Assembly (NCBI GenBank): GCA_009692585.1 | Contig: SHYX01000026.1 | Span: 4,487 to 68,486, forward strand | DNA length: 64,000 nt | Source: Myxococcales bacterium | GTDB lineage: Bacteria; Myxococcota; UBA796; SXON01 | Direction: 5' to 3' | Shown here: positions 44,973 to 53,318 of the stretch, piece by piece | Position numbering within the stretch: the first letter of the stretch is position 1 | Layout: every line of letters begins with the position of its first letter | Notes under the pieces: generated by a model | The model's input: the letters and a program-made list of their open reading frames with translations, nothing else | What the model was told of the DNA's origin: nothing | Databases searched by the model: none | Program-made: the position numbers and the translations under genes

Positions 44973-45734
44973 ATGCGCATCACCTCCTGTGGCATCACCG
45001 ACGTCGGCGTAAAGCGAACGAATAATGAAGATAACTACCTGATCAACGACGAGCTCTGGCTCTATGTCGTGTGCGACGGGATGGGCGGTCACGCCGGCGG
45101 GGAATTCGCCAGCGCTATCGCCGTGAACACGGTCGAGGAGGTCTTGAGCGGCCCCGCCGCGACCCCCGAGATGGAGGCGGCGCGGGCCGATGGCGACGTC
45201 GAGTTCGCTCGCGAGCGGGTGCGCTACGCCGTCCGTCTCGCCGGCAAGCGTATCTTCGAGAAAGCACTGGCAGAGCCTGATTATCACGGGATGGGCACCA
45301 CCTGCCTGGTGCTGCTTCTCGACCGAAACAATGCCTTTCTGGCCCACGTCGGGGACAGCCGGGCGTACCTCGTGCGCGAAGGCCGGATCGAGCAGCTCAC
45401 CGAAGATCACTCCCTGGTGAACGAACGCATTCGCGCCGGACTGCTCACCCCGGATCAGGCCAAGACCCACAAACTCAAGAACGTGATCACCCGCTCGCTC
45501 GGGTACCTGGAAGACGTGGAGGTCGACATCCAGGTGCGCGCGCTTCGCCGCGGGGACAAGTTCCTGCTGTGCAGTGACGGCCTCTCCAACCTCGTCGAGC
45601 CCGCCGACATCGGCGAGGCCGCGCGCGCCGGATCACCGCAGGAGGCGTGTCGGCACCTGGTCCAGCTCGCGTGCGAGCGCGGTGGCGACGACAACATCAC
45701 CACGGTCATCGTGCGAGTGGACGAGGTCGACTGA
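44973..45734 (+). CDS. PP2C-family serine/threonine protein phosphatase
   Basis: 253 residues, the size of a single soluble PP2C domain (PrpC/Stp type). Metal-binding motifs are complete: GVKRTNNEDNYLI (about 12-24), VVCDGMGGHAGGE (about 33-45), LAHVGDSRAYLVREG (about 119-133), LLCSDGLSNLV (about 196-206) and GGDDNITTVIV (about 237-247). It would reverse Ser/Thr kinase signalling, which is abundant in this phylum, though no kinase gene is in the window. The 64-base gap before it holds a weak 6-bp hairpin only. Its stop overlaps the M23 peptidase start (TGATG). Confidence 0.93.
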   Translation: MRITSCGITDVGVKRTNNEDNYLINDELWLYVVCDGMGGHAGGEFASAIAVNTVEEVLSGPAATPEMEAARADGDVEFARERVRYAVRLAGKRIFEKALAEPDYHGMGTTCLVLLLDRNNAFLAHVGDSRAYLVREGRIEQLTEDHSLVNERIRAGLLTPDQAKTHKLKNVITRSLGYLEDVEVDIQVRALRRGDKFLLCSDGLSNLVEPADIGEAARAGSPQEACRHLVQLACERGGDDNITTVIVRVDEVD

Positions 45735-46663
45735 TGACCGAGCGGCCGCGCGTAGACACCGCCGAGCCTCGGTACACGTTTCTGCTCATCCCCGAGGACG
45801 GGCGGGGCGTGGTGCTCGAGCGCAGTTGGACGCGGCGGCGCCTCAGCAGCACCGCCATCGGAGCCGCGACCGTCATCGGCCTCCTGGGCCTCGCGGCGGT
45901 GCTCCAACTCGTGACGCTGCCCCGCGTGCTCGTGCACGACGACGTCCTTGCCGAAAACGCCGCGCTCCGAGCCGAAGTGATCGACACCCGCGCCCAGCTG
46001 GCGGAGCTCGAGCCGCTCATCCAGCGCGTGCGCGCGTACGACGAGCAGCTCCGAACGCTCGCAGCCAAGGGCGCGTTGCCCGGATTCGGCCCGCTCGACG
46101 AAGAGTCGATGGCCGAGCGGGACGCCTGGATTCGGGGGGTGGTCGGGGGTGCTTCACCAGCCGAGAGCCCTGCCGACCTGGGCCTGCTCACCCAGGAGCT
46201 CCTCGCGATCGACCTCGACGGCTTGGACGAGAACCTCGCCCGCCTCCAGCAGGCCAACGAGGCGATGCCCCAGCTATGGCCCGTCGAAGGCTACGTCAGC
46301 AGCAGCTTCGGCTGGCGACGGGACCCCTTCGGGCGCCGCCGGTGGAAGTTCCACGGGGGGCTCGACATCGGCGCCGACTACGGCACACCCATCCTCACCA
46401 CCGGCGCCGGCGTGGTCACCTACGCGGGGTGGCACTCAGGCCACGGTCGGATGATCGAGGTGGACCACGGCCAGGAGGTGGTCACGCGCTATTGCCACGC
46501 GTCGCAACTGCTCGCCTCGGTAGGCGACGACGTTCTCGCCGGCGACACCGTAGCCCTGGTGGGAAGCTCCGGCATGTCCACCGGCGCTCACCTGCATTAC
46601 GAACTCTTCCTGGCCGGGGAGCGGGTCGACCCCCTCCCGTACTTGCCCGCCGCGCCCGAATAA
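45734..46663 (+). CDS. M23-family peptidoglycan endopeptidase, membrane anchored
   Basis: 309 residues: a cytoplasmic N-terminus of about 40, one membrane segment (about 40-60, IGAATVIGLLGLAAVLQLV), a coiled coil (about 68-105, DDVLAENAALRAEVIDTRAQ), and a C-terminal LytM/M23 domain (about 195-300). Zn ligands of active M23 enzymes are present: the His and Asp in FHGGLDIG (about 214-221) and the HxH in GAHLHYE (about 285-291). This predicts an active DD-endopeptidase in the periplasm, unlike EnvC-type degenerate forms. It is convergent with pilY1, 12 bases away. Confidence 0.9.
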   Translation: MTERPRVDTAEPRYTFLLIPEDGRGVVLERSWTRRRLSSTAIGAATVIGLLGLAAVLQLVTLPRVLVHDDVLAENAALRAEVIDTRAQLAELEPLIQRVRAYDEQLRTLAAKGALPGFGPLDEESMAERDAWIRGVVGGASPAESPADLGLLTQELLAIDLDGLDENLARLQQANEAMPQLWPVEGYVSSSFGWRRDPFGRRRWKFHGGLDIGADYGTPILTTGAGVVTYAGWHSGHGRMIEVDHGQEVVTRYCHASQLLASVGDDVLAGDTVALVGSSGMSTGAHLHYELFLAGERVDPLPYLPAAPE

Positions 46664-46675
46664 CGGCGGCAGCGT

Positions 46676-49600
46676 TCAGTACTTCTCCATCCATCCGACC
46701 ATGGCGGTGCGGCCGAAGGGGTCCGACGGGGGCTCGATGTTGTTGAGGTCCGAACCGTTGGAGGCGTACCAGATGTCCCCGTTGGGACCGACAGCGATGT
46801 TGGAGACGAAGCCCGCCTCCTCGAGGTAATCGTCGTCGTCGCCGTCGACCTCGCCGTCGAGGTTGGTGTCCAGCCCCGGTCCGCAGTCCTCATAGTTCAA
46901 GCCGTACAGACGCCCGTTTCCTTCGGTGCACACATCGGTGTCGGGTGTATAGGTGCTGAAGAACACGACCCCAGCGTAGACCTGCGGATCGGTGGTGAGG
47001 CGTTCGCCCGCAGCCAGTTGGTAGAACCCGCCGGTCTCGGCGCCACAGGCAAGCGCCCTGGCCGTCGAGCAACTGTCCGGATCAGGGTCCATCATGAAGA
47101 AGAACGCCCCCTTGGTGCTGTCGGTGTTGTCCTGGAAGGGCGAGCCGCTGCCCCAGTAGATCCCCAGGTTTCCCCCCGTCATCCAAGAGGTGGTGATCGC
47201 GTAGTACACCTCCGGTCGGGTGCCATAGGCGACCGCTGCGCCACCGCTGGTCGCGTCGTCGCTGACCGGCTCCGCTCCGTCCACGGGATCGTAGAACTCA
47301 CACCACGTGAAGTTGTCGGGATCGCTCTCGTCGATCAGGACCTTGTAGATGTACGACTGCCCCGGATTTAGGCTCGGGGTGACACCTACGGTGGGGTCGT
47401 AGCCCACGGTGACCGGGAAGTAGGCGACGTCCGCGTCGCCGTCCGAGTTGGTGTCGACCACGGCCGGCGGCGCCGAGATGTAGGTGTACTCGAGCTTGGT
47501 GTCCGAATCCAGATTCAACGAGCTGCCGTTGCCGGCGTAGTCCGGGTGGTCTGTCCCGATATTCTCGCCCTCCGCCGAAAAGACCGGCGTGGAGGATGAG
47601 AACTCGCTGTCCCCGATCGCCCACATGTAGAGGTTGCCCTCCACGCTCTGGTAGTAGTTCGTCGTCGACGAGGAATAGTCCACCGCCCGGCCGCCGCCCC
47701 ACAGCGCCACCCACCGATCGGTGGGCGCAGACGTGTCGGATCGGTCGTAGACGTTCACGATGGCCGGCCGGCTGGTGGTGTACCCCATCGCGCTGGAGTC
47801 GGTGGTGTTGGTCTGTTCCCACAAGAACTCGGGGCTCTCGGTGTCGGTGATGTCCAGTGCGAGGGTCCGCGAGCCGCCGAACGACTGCTGCACCACCACC
47901 ACACGCCGCCATTCGCAGTCGTCCAGCGTGGCCCCACAATCCTTGACCCGGTCGCCGTCGGCGTCGATCCAGACATCCTCGACCACCGGGGTGCCATCGA
48001 ACAGGTAGCTGCGCCCGTAGAGCACCGGGTCGATGAGTCCGTTGCCCCACTCGTTGCCACGCGAACGCATGATGAGCGTGTCGGGGATCCACGCCCACAA
48101 CTCCTCGCCCGACTCGTCGTCCGTCGGGGTGTTTTCGTCATCGATCAACGCGAATGCGTGCAGCATGCCATCATTGGCCGCCAACAGCACGATGTCCTGA
48201 CTCGCCTCGGTCTCGAGCAGGTCCAGGAAGGTGCGGTACGACGTGCTGTTGGAGTAGGTGTTGCTGCGCGCCGTCACCGACACCGGGGCCGAGTACGGGG
48301 AGTCCTGCAACTTCCACGCGCCGCGCTCAACGTCGAGGTACCTGAACTGGGCGTCGCTCACACCACGGGTGAAGTCGACCAGACCCTGCACGTCCAGGTA
48401 GTCCACCGTTCCGCTACCATCGATGTCGTGTGCGGCATCGCTGGTGTCGAGCACGTTGGTCAAGAGCGAGCTGTTGCTCTGGATCACGTCGACGAACTGG
48501 TTGTCGAAGCTGAGGCGACGTTCCGCCGCGTCGCCGGTCATGTACGTCGCAAACGTGGTGTCGTAGAAGTAGATGTCCCGCTCCATGAAGCCGTCTTGGT
48601 CGTCGTTGTTGGCCTCACCGGAGTTGGCGATTCGAGACCACAACTTCCACCCGCCGTCCCACAGTTCGCCGTTGAAGTCGTCGTAGGGCGTACCGCTCTG
48701 GTACAGGACGTTGCCGTAGGTCGTGCTCTCAGGATCCGTATCGATTTCGTATGAGAGAATATGGCCTCTGGCCAGCGGCACGTCGCCTACCAACTCGTAG
48801 AAGGTGTACAGCATGTAGCTGCCGTCGGTCGCCATCACCGGGCTCGACCGCGCGTACAGTCCGGACATCAGGTCGCTGAGCACATTGACCGCCCCGCTGA
48901 TGGCCTCGGCGCGGGTGTCGGTCGGCTCCGTAAGCGTGTACATGCCGTCCCCGTCGGTGTTGTCGGCGGCGCTCTGGAACACAGCGTCGGCGATCGAACC
49001 GTCGGTGGTCGACGTGTCAAGCCCCATGGCGACCGTACTGACCACCACGCGTTGGGTGTCGGCCAGGCTGGAGGCGTGATCAAGGCTGTAGACGTGTGAG
49101 ACCACGTTGTCGTACCGGCAGCTCCTGTCGAGCACGTCGGTGGCGACGTAGCCCGAGCTGTCGCACATCACGTCGGCGATCGGCGCGGCCGAGCCGGCGG
49201 CGGTGCTGGGGTTTTCGTCGTCTACCGGCAAACCGCCGGTAAGCACGATGAGGTGCACGTTGGAGCAGTAGTAGGAAAAGGGCGTTTCGTCCCAGTCGCC
49301 GTCCAACCCATCACCGTCAGTGTCGGTCCAGTCCTCGGGCGTGGACAAGGAGAGGTAGTCGGTGCTGACGCTGTCAACCGTCTCCGCGAGGTTTCGCGTC
49401 GTCCCCGAGGCGACGGCGAGCGTTGACAGCGCGGTCGCCACCTGATCGTAGGTGCTACCGGCCGGGGCCACCTCGAAGAAGTCACTGTCCGAGGCCGTAT
49501 CCGCCGTGGCGACCACGCCGAACTTGAGCTCCTGGTAGTGGCGGCTGATCTGTTTGACGACCTCGACGGCGTCTTCCAGGCACGTGGTCGAACTGCCGCT

Positions 49601-49768
49601 GTAGCAGGCGCTTCCCATGGTGCTGGACCGGTCGATCACAAAGATCACCGTGGGGGGAACGGCCTGGCTGCTGGACAGCGCCTCGGACACCGGATTGGCT
49701 CCGCCCGCGTACGCGGACATCGGCAACCACAGCATGACCGCGGGCAGCGAGAGAAGATGGCTCTTCAT
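46676..49768 (-). CDS. pilY1: PilY1-type pilus tip/adhesin protein
   Basis: 1030 residues from the ATG at 49768, which has AGGTGA six bases upstream; an in-frame ATG seven codons earlier is less likely. A signal peptide ends near SAYA. A von Willebrand A-like domain (about 38-320) has the MIDAS-type DRSST at 46-50. The C-terminal half is the PilY1 beta-propeller (LLAANDGMLHAF near 530, TDRWVALWGGGRAVDY near 660, SAPPAVVDTNSDGDADVAYF near 760). Several Ca-binding-type loops occur (DTDGDGLDG, DIDGSGTVD, DTNLDGEVDGDDDD). PilY1 primes pilus assembly with minor pilins and can act as adhesin or mechanosensor. It is last in its operon. Confidence 0.93.
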   Translation of the reverse strand: MKSHLLSLPAVMLWLPMSAYAGGANPVSEALSSSQAVPPTVIFVIDRSSTMGSACYSGSSTTCLEDAVEVVKQISRHYQELKFGVVATADTASDSDFFEVAPAGSTYDQVATALSTLAVASGTTRNLAETVDSVSTDYLSLSTPEDWTDTDGDGLDGDWDETPFSYYCSNVHLIVLTGGLPVDDENPSTAAGSAAPIADVMCDSSGYVATDVLDRSCRYDNVVSHVYSLDHASSLADTQRVVVSTVAMGLDTSTTDGSIADAVFQSAADNTDGDGMYTLTEPTDTRAEAISGAVNVLSDLMSGLYARSSPVMATDGSYMLYTFYELVGDVPLARGHILSYEIDTDPESTTYGNVLYQSGTPYDDFNGELWDGGWKLWSRIANSGEANNDDQDGFMERDIYFYDTTFATYMTGDAAERRLSFDNQFVDVIQSNSSLLTNVLDTSDAAHDIDGSGTVDYLDVQGLVDFTRGVSDAQFRYLDVERGAWKLQDSPYSAPVSVTARSNTYSNSTSYRTFLDLLETEASQDIVLLAANDGMLHAFALIDDENTPTDDESGEELWAWIPDTLIMRSRGNEWGNGLIDPVLYGRSYLFDGTPVVEDVWIDADGDRVKDCGATLDDCEWRRVVVVQQSFGGSRTLALDITDTESPEFLWEQTNTTDSSAMGYTTSRPAIVNVYDRSDTSAPTDRWVALWGGGRAVDYSSSTTNYYQSVEGNLYMWAIGDSEFSSSTPVFSAEGENIGTDHPDYAGNGSSLNLDSDTKLEYTYISAPPAVVDTNSDGDADVAYFPVTVGYDPTVGVTPSLNPGQSYIYKVLIDESDPDNFTWCEFYDPVDGAEPVSDDATSGGAAVAYGTRPEVYYAITTSWMTGGNLGIYWGSGSPFQDNTDSTKGAFFFMMDPDPDSCSTARALACGAETGGFYQLAAGERLTTDPQVYAGVVFFSTYTPDTDVCTEGNGRLYGLNYEDCGPGLDTNLDGEVDGDDDDYLEEAGFVSNIAVGPNGDIWYASNGSDLNNIEPPSDPFGRTAMVGWMEKY

Positions 49769-49773
49769 CGGTT

Positions 49774-50307
49774 TCACCTGATCTTGCACGAGCCCGGCAT
49801 GACCTTGCGGAGCATGGTCGTCACGCGGGCTTCGGATGGATTGCTCTGTTCGCCGCCGGTGGCCGTGGACTCGAACCAGGAGTTCGCTTCCATTGCCCAG
49901 TAGTCCGACCGCCAGCCGGTGTTCCCCTCTTCGGTGCTATAGCCCTTGGGAGGGGTGCCGCACTTGGCGAAAGAGGCCGCCACCTGGTAGCTCCCAAGCG
50001 GCATCATCGTGGTGTCGCCTTCGAAATAGCTGGCCGCATCTGCCTCCTCGACGAAGATCTGCGGGGCGGCGGGGTCCCAGCCCTCGTCGTCGGGCAGGGC
50101 GAACATCAGCTGCATGCGTGCGTGGGTGCCGCCAGCGTCCGCGGCGTCCACCACCGCCGCGTGACGACGGGTGTAGTTCGCCACCCGCTGGTCGACGCCC
50201 GCGATGCTGAGCGACGTGCCCCCGATGATGGTGATGATGGCGATCAGCACCAGGGCCACGAGCATCGCGTAGCCGCCCCGCGCGCGGCGTCGGGAATTTA
50301 CAACCAC
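49774..50307 (-). CDS. PilX-like minor pilin
   Basis: 177 residues from a GTG overlapping the pilW-like gene. The N-terminus RRRARGGYAMLVALVLIAIITIIG is the PilX_N pattern: basic leader, Gly, then a hydrophobic helix without the Glu5 of major pilins. The following VDQRVANYTRRHAAVVDAADAG helix is also usual. A Cys pair near 137 and 174 (KCGTPP, GSCKIR) could form the C-terminal disulfide loop seen in many pilins. It probably forms the priming complex with the PilV-, PilW- and FimT-like proteins and PilY1. pilY1 starts 5 bases downstream. Confidence 0.85.
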   Translation of the reverse strand: MVVNSRRRARGGYAMLVALVLIAIITIIGGTSLSIAGVDQRVANYTRRHAAVVDAADAGGTHARMQLMFALPDDEGWDPAAPQIFVEEADAASYFEGDTTMMPLGSYQVAASFAKCGTPPKGYSTEEGNTGWRSDYWAMEANSWFESTATGGEQSNPSEARVTTMLRKVMPGSCKIR

Positions 50308-51362
50308 GAGAGCACCCTCATGTTGCGTACCGTTACCTCAGCCGCGAGGACCTGCCGATAATAGTGGTCCGCGTCCGTGGACGGCGTGTTGTTTCCGATG
50401 GACAGCCGCGCGCCGGCGAAGCTGTGATTGAGGTCCTCTCGCGACGAGCGCACCACGATGGTGAAGCGCATCATCGTGAGGTCGTCGGGGTCGTTGCCGG
50501 TGTTGGTATCGGAGTAGCTGTCGACCGTGTTCACCCAACCCGCGCTGTCGGTGCTGGAGCAGTCGGTCGCGAAGAAGCAGTACTCGACCTGCAGGTCTTC
50601 GACGTTGTCGACCACCGGCACGTCATCGTCGTCGGGGGACTCGAAGTCGAGGTCCATCATGAGCACCGGGTGCTCCGCAGAACCCGAGCCGATGCCGTCG
50701 CTTTCGTCGGCATCGATGTAGAAGGTGATCACGTCCGCCCGCGAGCATTGCATCGCCGTCGGCATGTTCTCGCCCACCTGGCAGTAATCCGTGAAGTCGG
50801 CGTAGGCGGTGGTACCGTCGGTCACGGTGACGGAGCCCGTCGTGGCGTCGCCCGCCGACTGGGTGACCCACATCATCGAACGGGTCTGTTGCGGATTGGA
50901 GAGGTCCGAACAGAGCAGGAACTCGTTCGCGGCGATCTCGCCCACCTTGTCCGCATTGCCTGGACGCTCGAGATCGAACGCCACGGTCGCGTCCGTACAA
51001 TCCCGGAGTTCGTCAGGATCGGCGAACATGATCAGGTTGGGGTCCTGCGAGACGATGGTGATGCCATCAGACCCGCCGGGCCCGGTGCCATCATACGAAA
51101 TGACCGTCGGCAGGTTGTTGGCTTCGCTGCCGCCAACCCCAAGCGCACCGGCGATCCGCCCCGTGGTACCGAGTCCCGCGGTGCGACCCGTCCGCGACAG
51201 GATATCCAAGGCGAGACGCACGTTCTGGTGCATTTCCATCTGCAGGTCCTGGTACACGAACTGCCGCAACTGCACGCTGAAGAGTCCGTAAAGCGCCGCC
51301 ACCACGAACGTGCCAATCGCCAAGGCGATGAGCAGTTCGATGAGCGTAAACGCCCGGCGCAT
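50298..51362 (-). CDS. PilW-like pseudopilin
   Basis: 354 residues with a four-residue basic leader and the prepilin helix MRRAFTLIELLIALAIGTFV: cleavage would be after Ala4, and Glu is at +5. Ala at -1 instead of Gly is allowed but less common. The large C-terminal region has strands, acidic loops (VDNVEDLQVEYCF) and cysteines consistent with PilW, the largest minor pilin. Its start overlaps the stop of the PilV-like gene and its end overlaps the PilX-like start by 10 bases. Confidence 0.88.
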   Translation of the reverse strand: MRRAFTLIELLIALAIGTFVVAALYGLFSVQLRQFVYQDLQMEMHQNVRLALDILSRTGRTAGLGTTGRIAGALGVGGSEANNLPTVISYDGTGPGGSDGITIVSQDPNLIMFADPDELRDCTDATVAFDLERPGNADKVGEIAANEFLLCSDLSNPQQTRSMMWVTQSAGDATTGSVTVTDGTTAYADFTDYCQVGENMPTAMQCSRADVITFYIDADESDGIGSGSAEHPVLMMDLDFESPDDDDVPVVDNVEDLQVEYCFFATDCSSTDSAGWVNTVDSYSDTNTGNDPDDLTMMRFTIVVRSSREDLNHSFAGARLSIGNNTPSTDADHYYRQVLAAEVTVRNMRVLSWL

Positions 51363-51865
51363 CAGGAGTCCCGGAAGCGGAACGAGGAGATCGTCGTCCC
51401 GTGCTTGGTGTCGAAGGCCGCGTCATCGTAGGTGCAGCGGACCCGAACGCGGGTCCAGGTGCCGTCGGCGTCCATGTCCTCCACATCCCAACTCAAGGAG
51501 TAGACCGCCGGGCCGAGCGCCTCGGTCTCTTCGAACGCGGCGTTGACCGGCGCGGCAAGCGGCCAGTAGAGCGGGCTCCATGCGTCAGCGGCCATCACCG
51601 TGTCGTCCATCATGCCCTGCGTCAGGTCGGTGGGCCGGCCGGTAGAGGTCCAATCCATCCCAAGCAGGCGCTCCATCTGCGTTTGTGCGAGGTACGTGCA
51701 ATCGGTGAGCCGACGCGCGTTCATGTTGGATCGCACGGCCTGGCTGTGGAACCCGAACATCACGATGAGCGCGGCGCCCAGGATGGCCGAGGCCACCATC
51801 ACCTCGACCAGGGTGAAGCCGGCGCGGCCCAATGGGGTGTGCGAGCGGCGGTTCGAAGGCGTCAT
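51362..51865 (-). CDS. PilV-like pseudopilin
   Basis: 167 residues from ATG 51865. The leader of 16 residues ends in RAG, followed by FTLVEVMVASAILGAALIVMF with Glu at +5, a canonical type IV prepilin signal. The rest (AQTQMERLLGMDW, then a beta-rich end with VRCTYDDAAF) fits the PilV/GspI-type minor pilins. It overlaps neighbours by 4 bases on both sides. Confidence 0.88.
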   Translation of the reverse strand: MTPSNRRSHTPLGRAGFTLVEVMVASAILGAALIVMFGFHSQAVRSNMNARRLTDCTYLAQTQMERLLGMDWTSTGRPTDLTQGMMDDTVMAADAWSPLYWPLAAPVNAAFEETEALGPAVYSLSWDVEDMDADGTWTRVRVRCTYDDAAFDTKHGTTISSFRFRDS

Positions 51866-52530
51866 TCCTGGATCGGCTCCATGCGCACGAATCCGCTCCG
51901 GGCGACCGTGAGGCGAACGCGCTCGTTGCGGCCGTCGGCCAGCGCGCGCTTGTTCACGATGTCTACGGCGATAAAGCCATCGACGAAGTCGGAGCTGCGG
52001 TTGCCCAACCATCCTCGCGGGGTGAACACCACCGAATCGTCGGAAAGCGGCCCCCAGTCGGCGAGGCTGATGTCGTCCGCATCGTCGGCGCCGCCCTCTT
52101 CGACGCTGCGCTCCCCTTGGCTGACGTCGACGACACCGTCCCGGTCGACGGGCAGCGTGTCCCATTCGGTGCTCCCCGACCCTCGGTTGCCGATCTGGAT
52201 ATCCCAGGCGCCATGCTGGGTATCGGCCGGGTCCAGCGCAAGATCGGCCTCCACGAAGTGGATGCGCACTTCGCGGTTGGTGTCGAGCGCGAGCGCTCTG
52301 GCGGTGGTGAGGTCGGAGTGCATCATGCGAGCGACGTGGAACATCCGGTAACTGGTGATTCGGCTGCGGAACATGCCCCACCCCATTCCGACCAGGACTG
52401 CGACCACCGCGAGGGCAACCGCAAGCTCGGCCAGGGTGTGACCTTCACGCGAGCGTGCAAGAATCGTGCCCGTTGAGATCGGGTATTTACGCCGTCGCCC
52501 CGCCGCCGGATCAGGGAATTCTTTTCCCAT
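51862..52530 (-). CDS. FimT/GspH-like pseudopilin
   Basis: 222 residues from ATG 52530, eight bases after the upstream stop with a GGAAGTGAG upstream. The processing site is REG then HTLAELAVALAVVAVLVGMGW, Glu at +5. The leader would be about 30 residues, unusually long for a type IV prepilin, but no ATG, GTG or TTG occurs closer; a rare ATT lies near the site. The helix DLTTARALALDTNREVRIHF matches FimT/GspH. It is the first pseudopilin in the operon. Confidence 0.83.
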   Translation of the reverse strand: MGKEFPDPAAGRRRKYPISTGTILARSREGHTLAELAVALAVVAVLVGMGWGMFRSRITSYRMFHVARMMHSDLTTARALALDTNREVRIHFVEADLALDPADTQHGAWDIQIGNRGSGSTEWDTLPVDRDGVVDVSQGERSVEEGGADDADDISLADWGPLSDDSVVFTPRGWLGNRSSDFVDGFIAVDIVNKRALADGRNERVRLTVARSGFVRMEPIQE

Positions 52531-52538
52531 ACGGGAAC

Positions 52539-53318
52539 TCACTTCCCACCCGGGACGCAGGTGTCTTCCAGCCAACCCCGCCGCCGGCGCACTTCTCGCC
52601 GCGCGTCGACCACCGCGGCCCGGAGCGCCCCGGTGGCCTGAACCTGATCCACCACGTGATCGGCCGCGTCGTACCAGGCGCCGAGCGCGGGAACCATCAC
52701 CCCGCAGCGGTCCGGATCCCGCCGCGCGTCCGAGTGCTGCAGCAACGCCTGCACCCAGGTCAGCCGAGCCGCCGCGAGCGAGAGCGTGCTGTCTGCAATC
52801 ACGACCGCCTCCTCGGCGACCGCCATCGCCTCCTCGGTGCGCCCGAGCTGGACGAGCGCGGCCGCCCGCGCCTGGCTCAGCTCGCTGCCGTGCACGCCGG
52901 CCGCCGCGAGCCCGTCCAGTCTGGTCAGCGAGTCCGCGGCCTTTCCCTCGGCGAGATCGACGAGGGCGAGCGACTGGTTGGCGCCGGGATCGCGAGGCGC
53001 CCGCTCCAAGGCCTTCGCCAAGGCAGCGCGAGCGCCCGCGAGGTTGCCTTCGCCGGCCAGGACGCTTCCGAGCCCACGGTACCCGAGGGAGAGCTCCGGG
53101 TGGAGACGAACAAGCTGCGCGAACGCGTCCCGGGCGGCGTCGCGTTCACCCGCCTTGTGGAAGGTCCAGCCGAGCCCGTACAGCGCGTCCGGATCCCGCG
53201 GGTCGGCGTCGAGGGCCTGCCGGAATTCCTTCTCGGCCGTGAAGAGATCGTCCCTCGCCAACGCCGTTTCACCGCGCTCGAGCGGAGCCGTGCATGCCAG
53301 CAACAGGAGCACGATCAT
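52539..53318 (-). CDS. TPR lipoprotein in the pilus operon
   Basis: 259 residues. MIVLLLLACTAP is a short lipoprotein signal with lipobox LLAC. Four or more TPRs follow (TAEKEFRQALDADPRDPDALYGLGW, DAFAQLVRLHPELSLGYRGLGS, ARAALAKALERAPRDPGANQSLA), then a Cys pair near 206 and 254. By position and make-up it may act like a PilF/Tgl-type pilotin for the secretin, but it is not demonstrably orthologous. It overlaps the regulator gene by 4 bases. Confidence 0.75.
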   Translation of the reverse strand: MIVLLLLACTAPLERGETALARDDLFTAEKEFRQALDADPRDPDALYGLGWTFHKAGERDAARDAFAQLVRLHPELSLGYRGLGSVLAGEGNLAGARAALAKALERAPRDPGANQSLALVDLAEGKAADSLTRLDGLAAAGVHGSELSQARAAALVQLGRTEEAMAVAEEAVVIADSTLSLAAARLTWVQALLQHSDARRDPDRCGVMVPALGAWYDAADHVVDQVQATGALRAAVVDARREVRRRRGWLEDTCVPGGK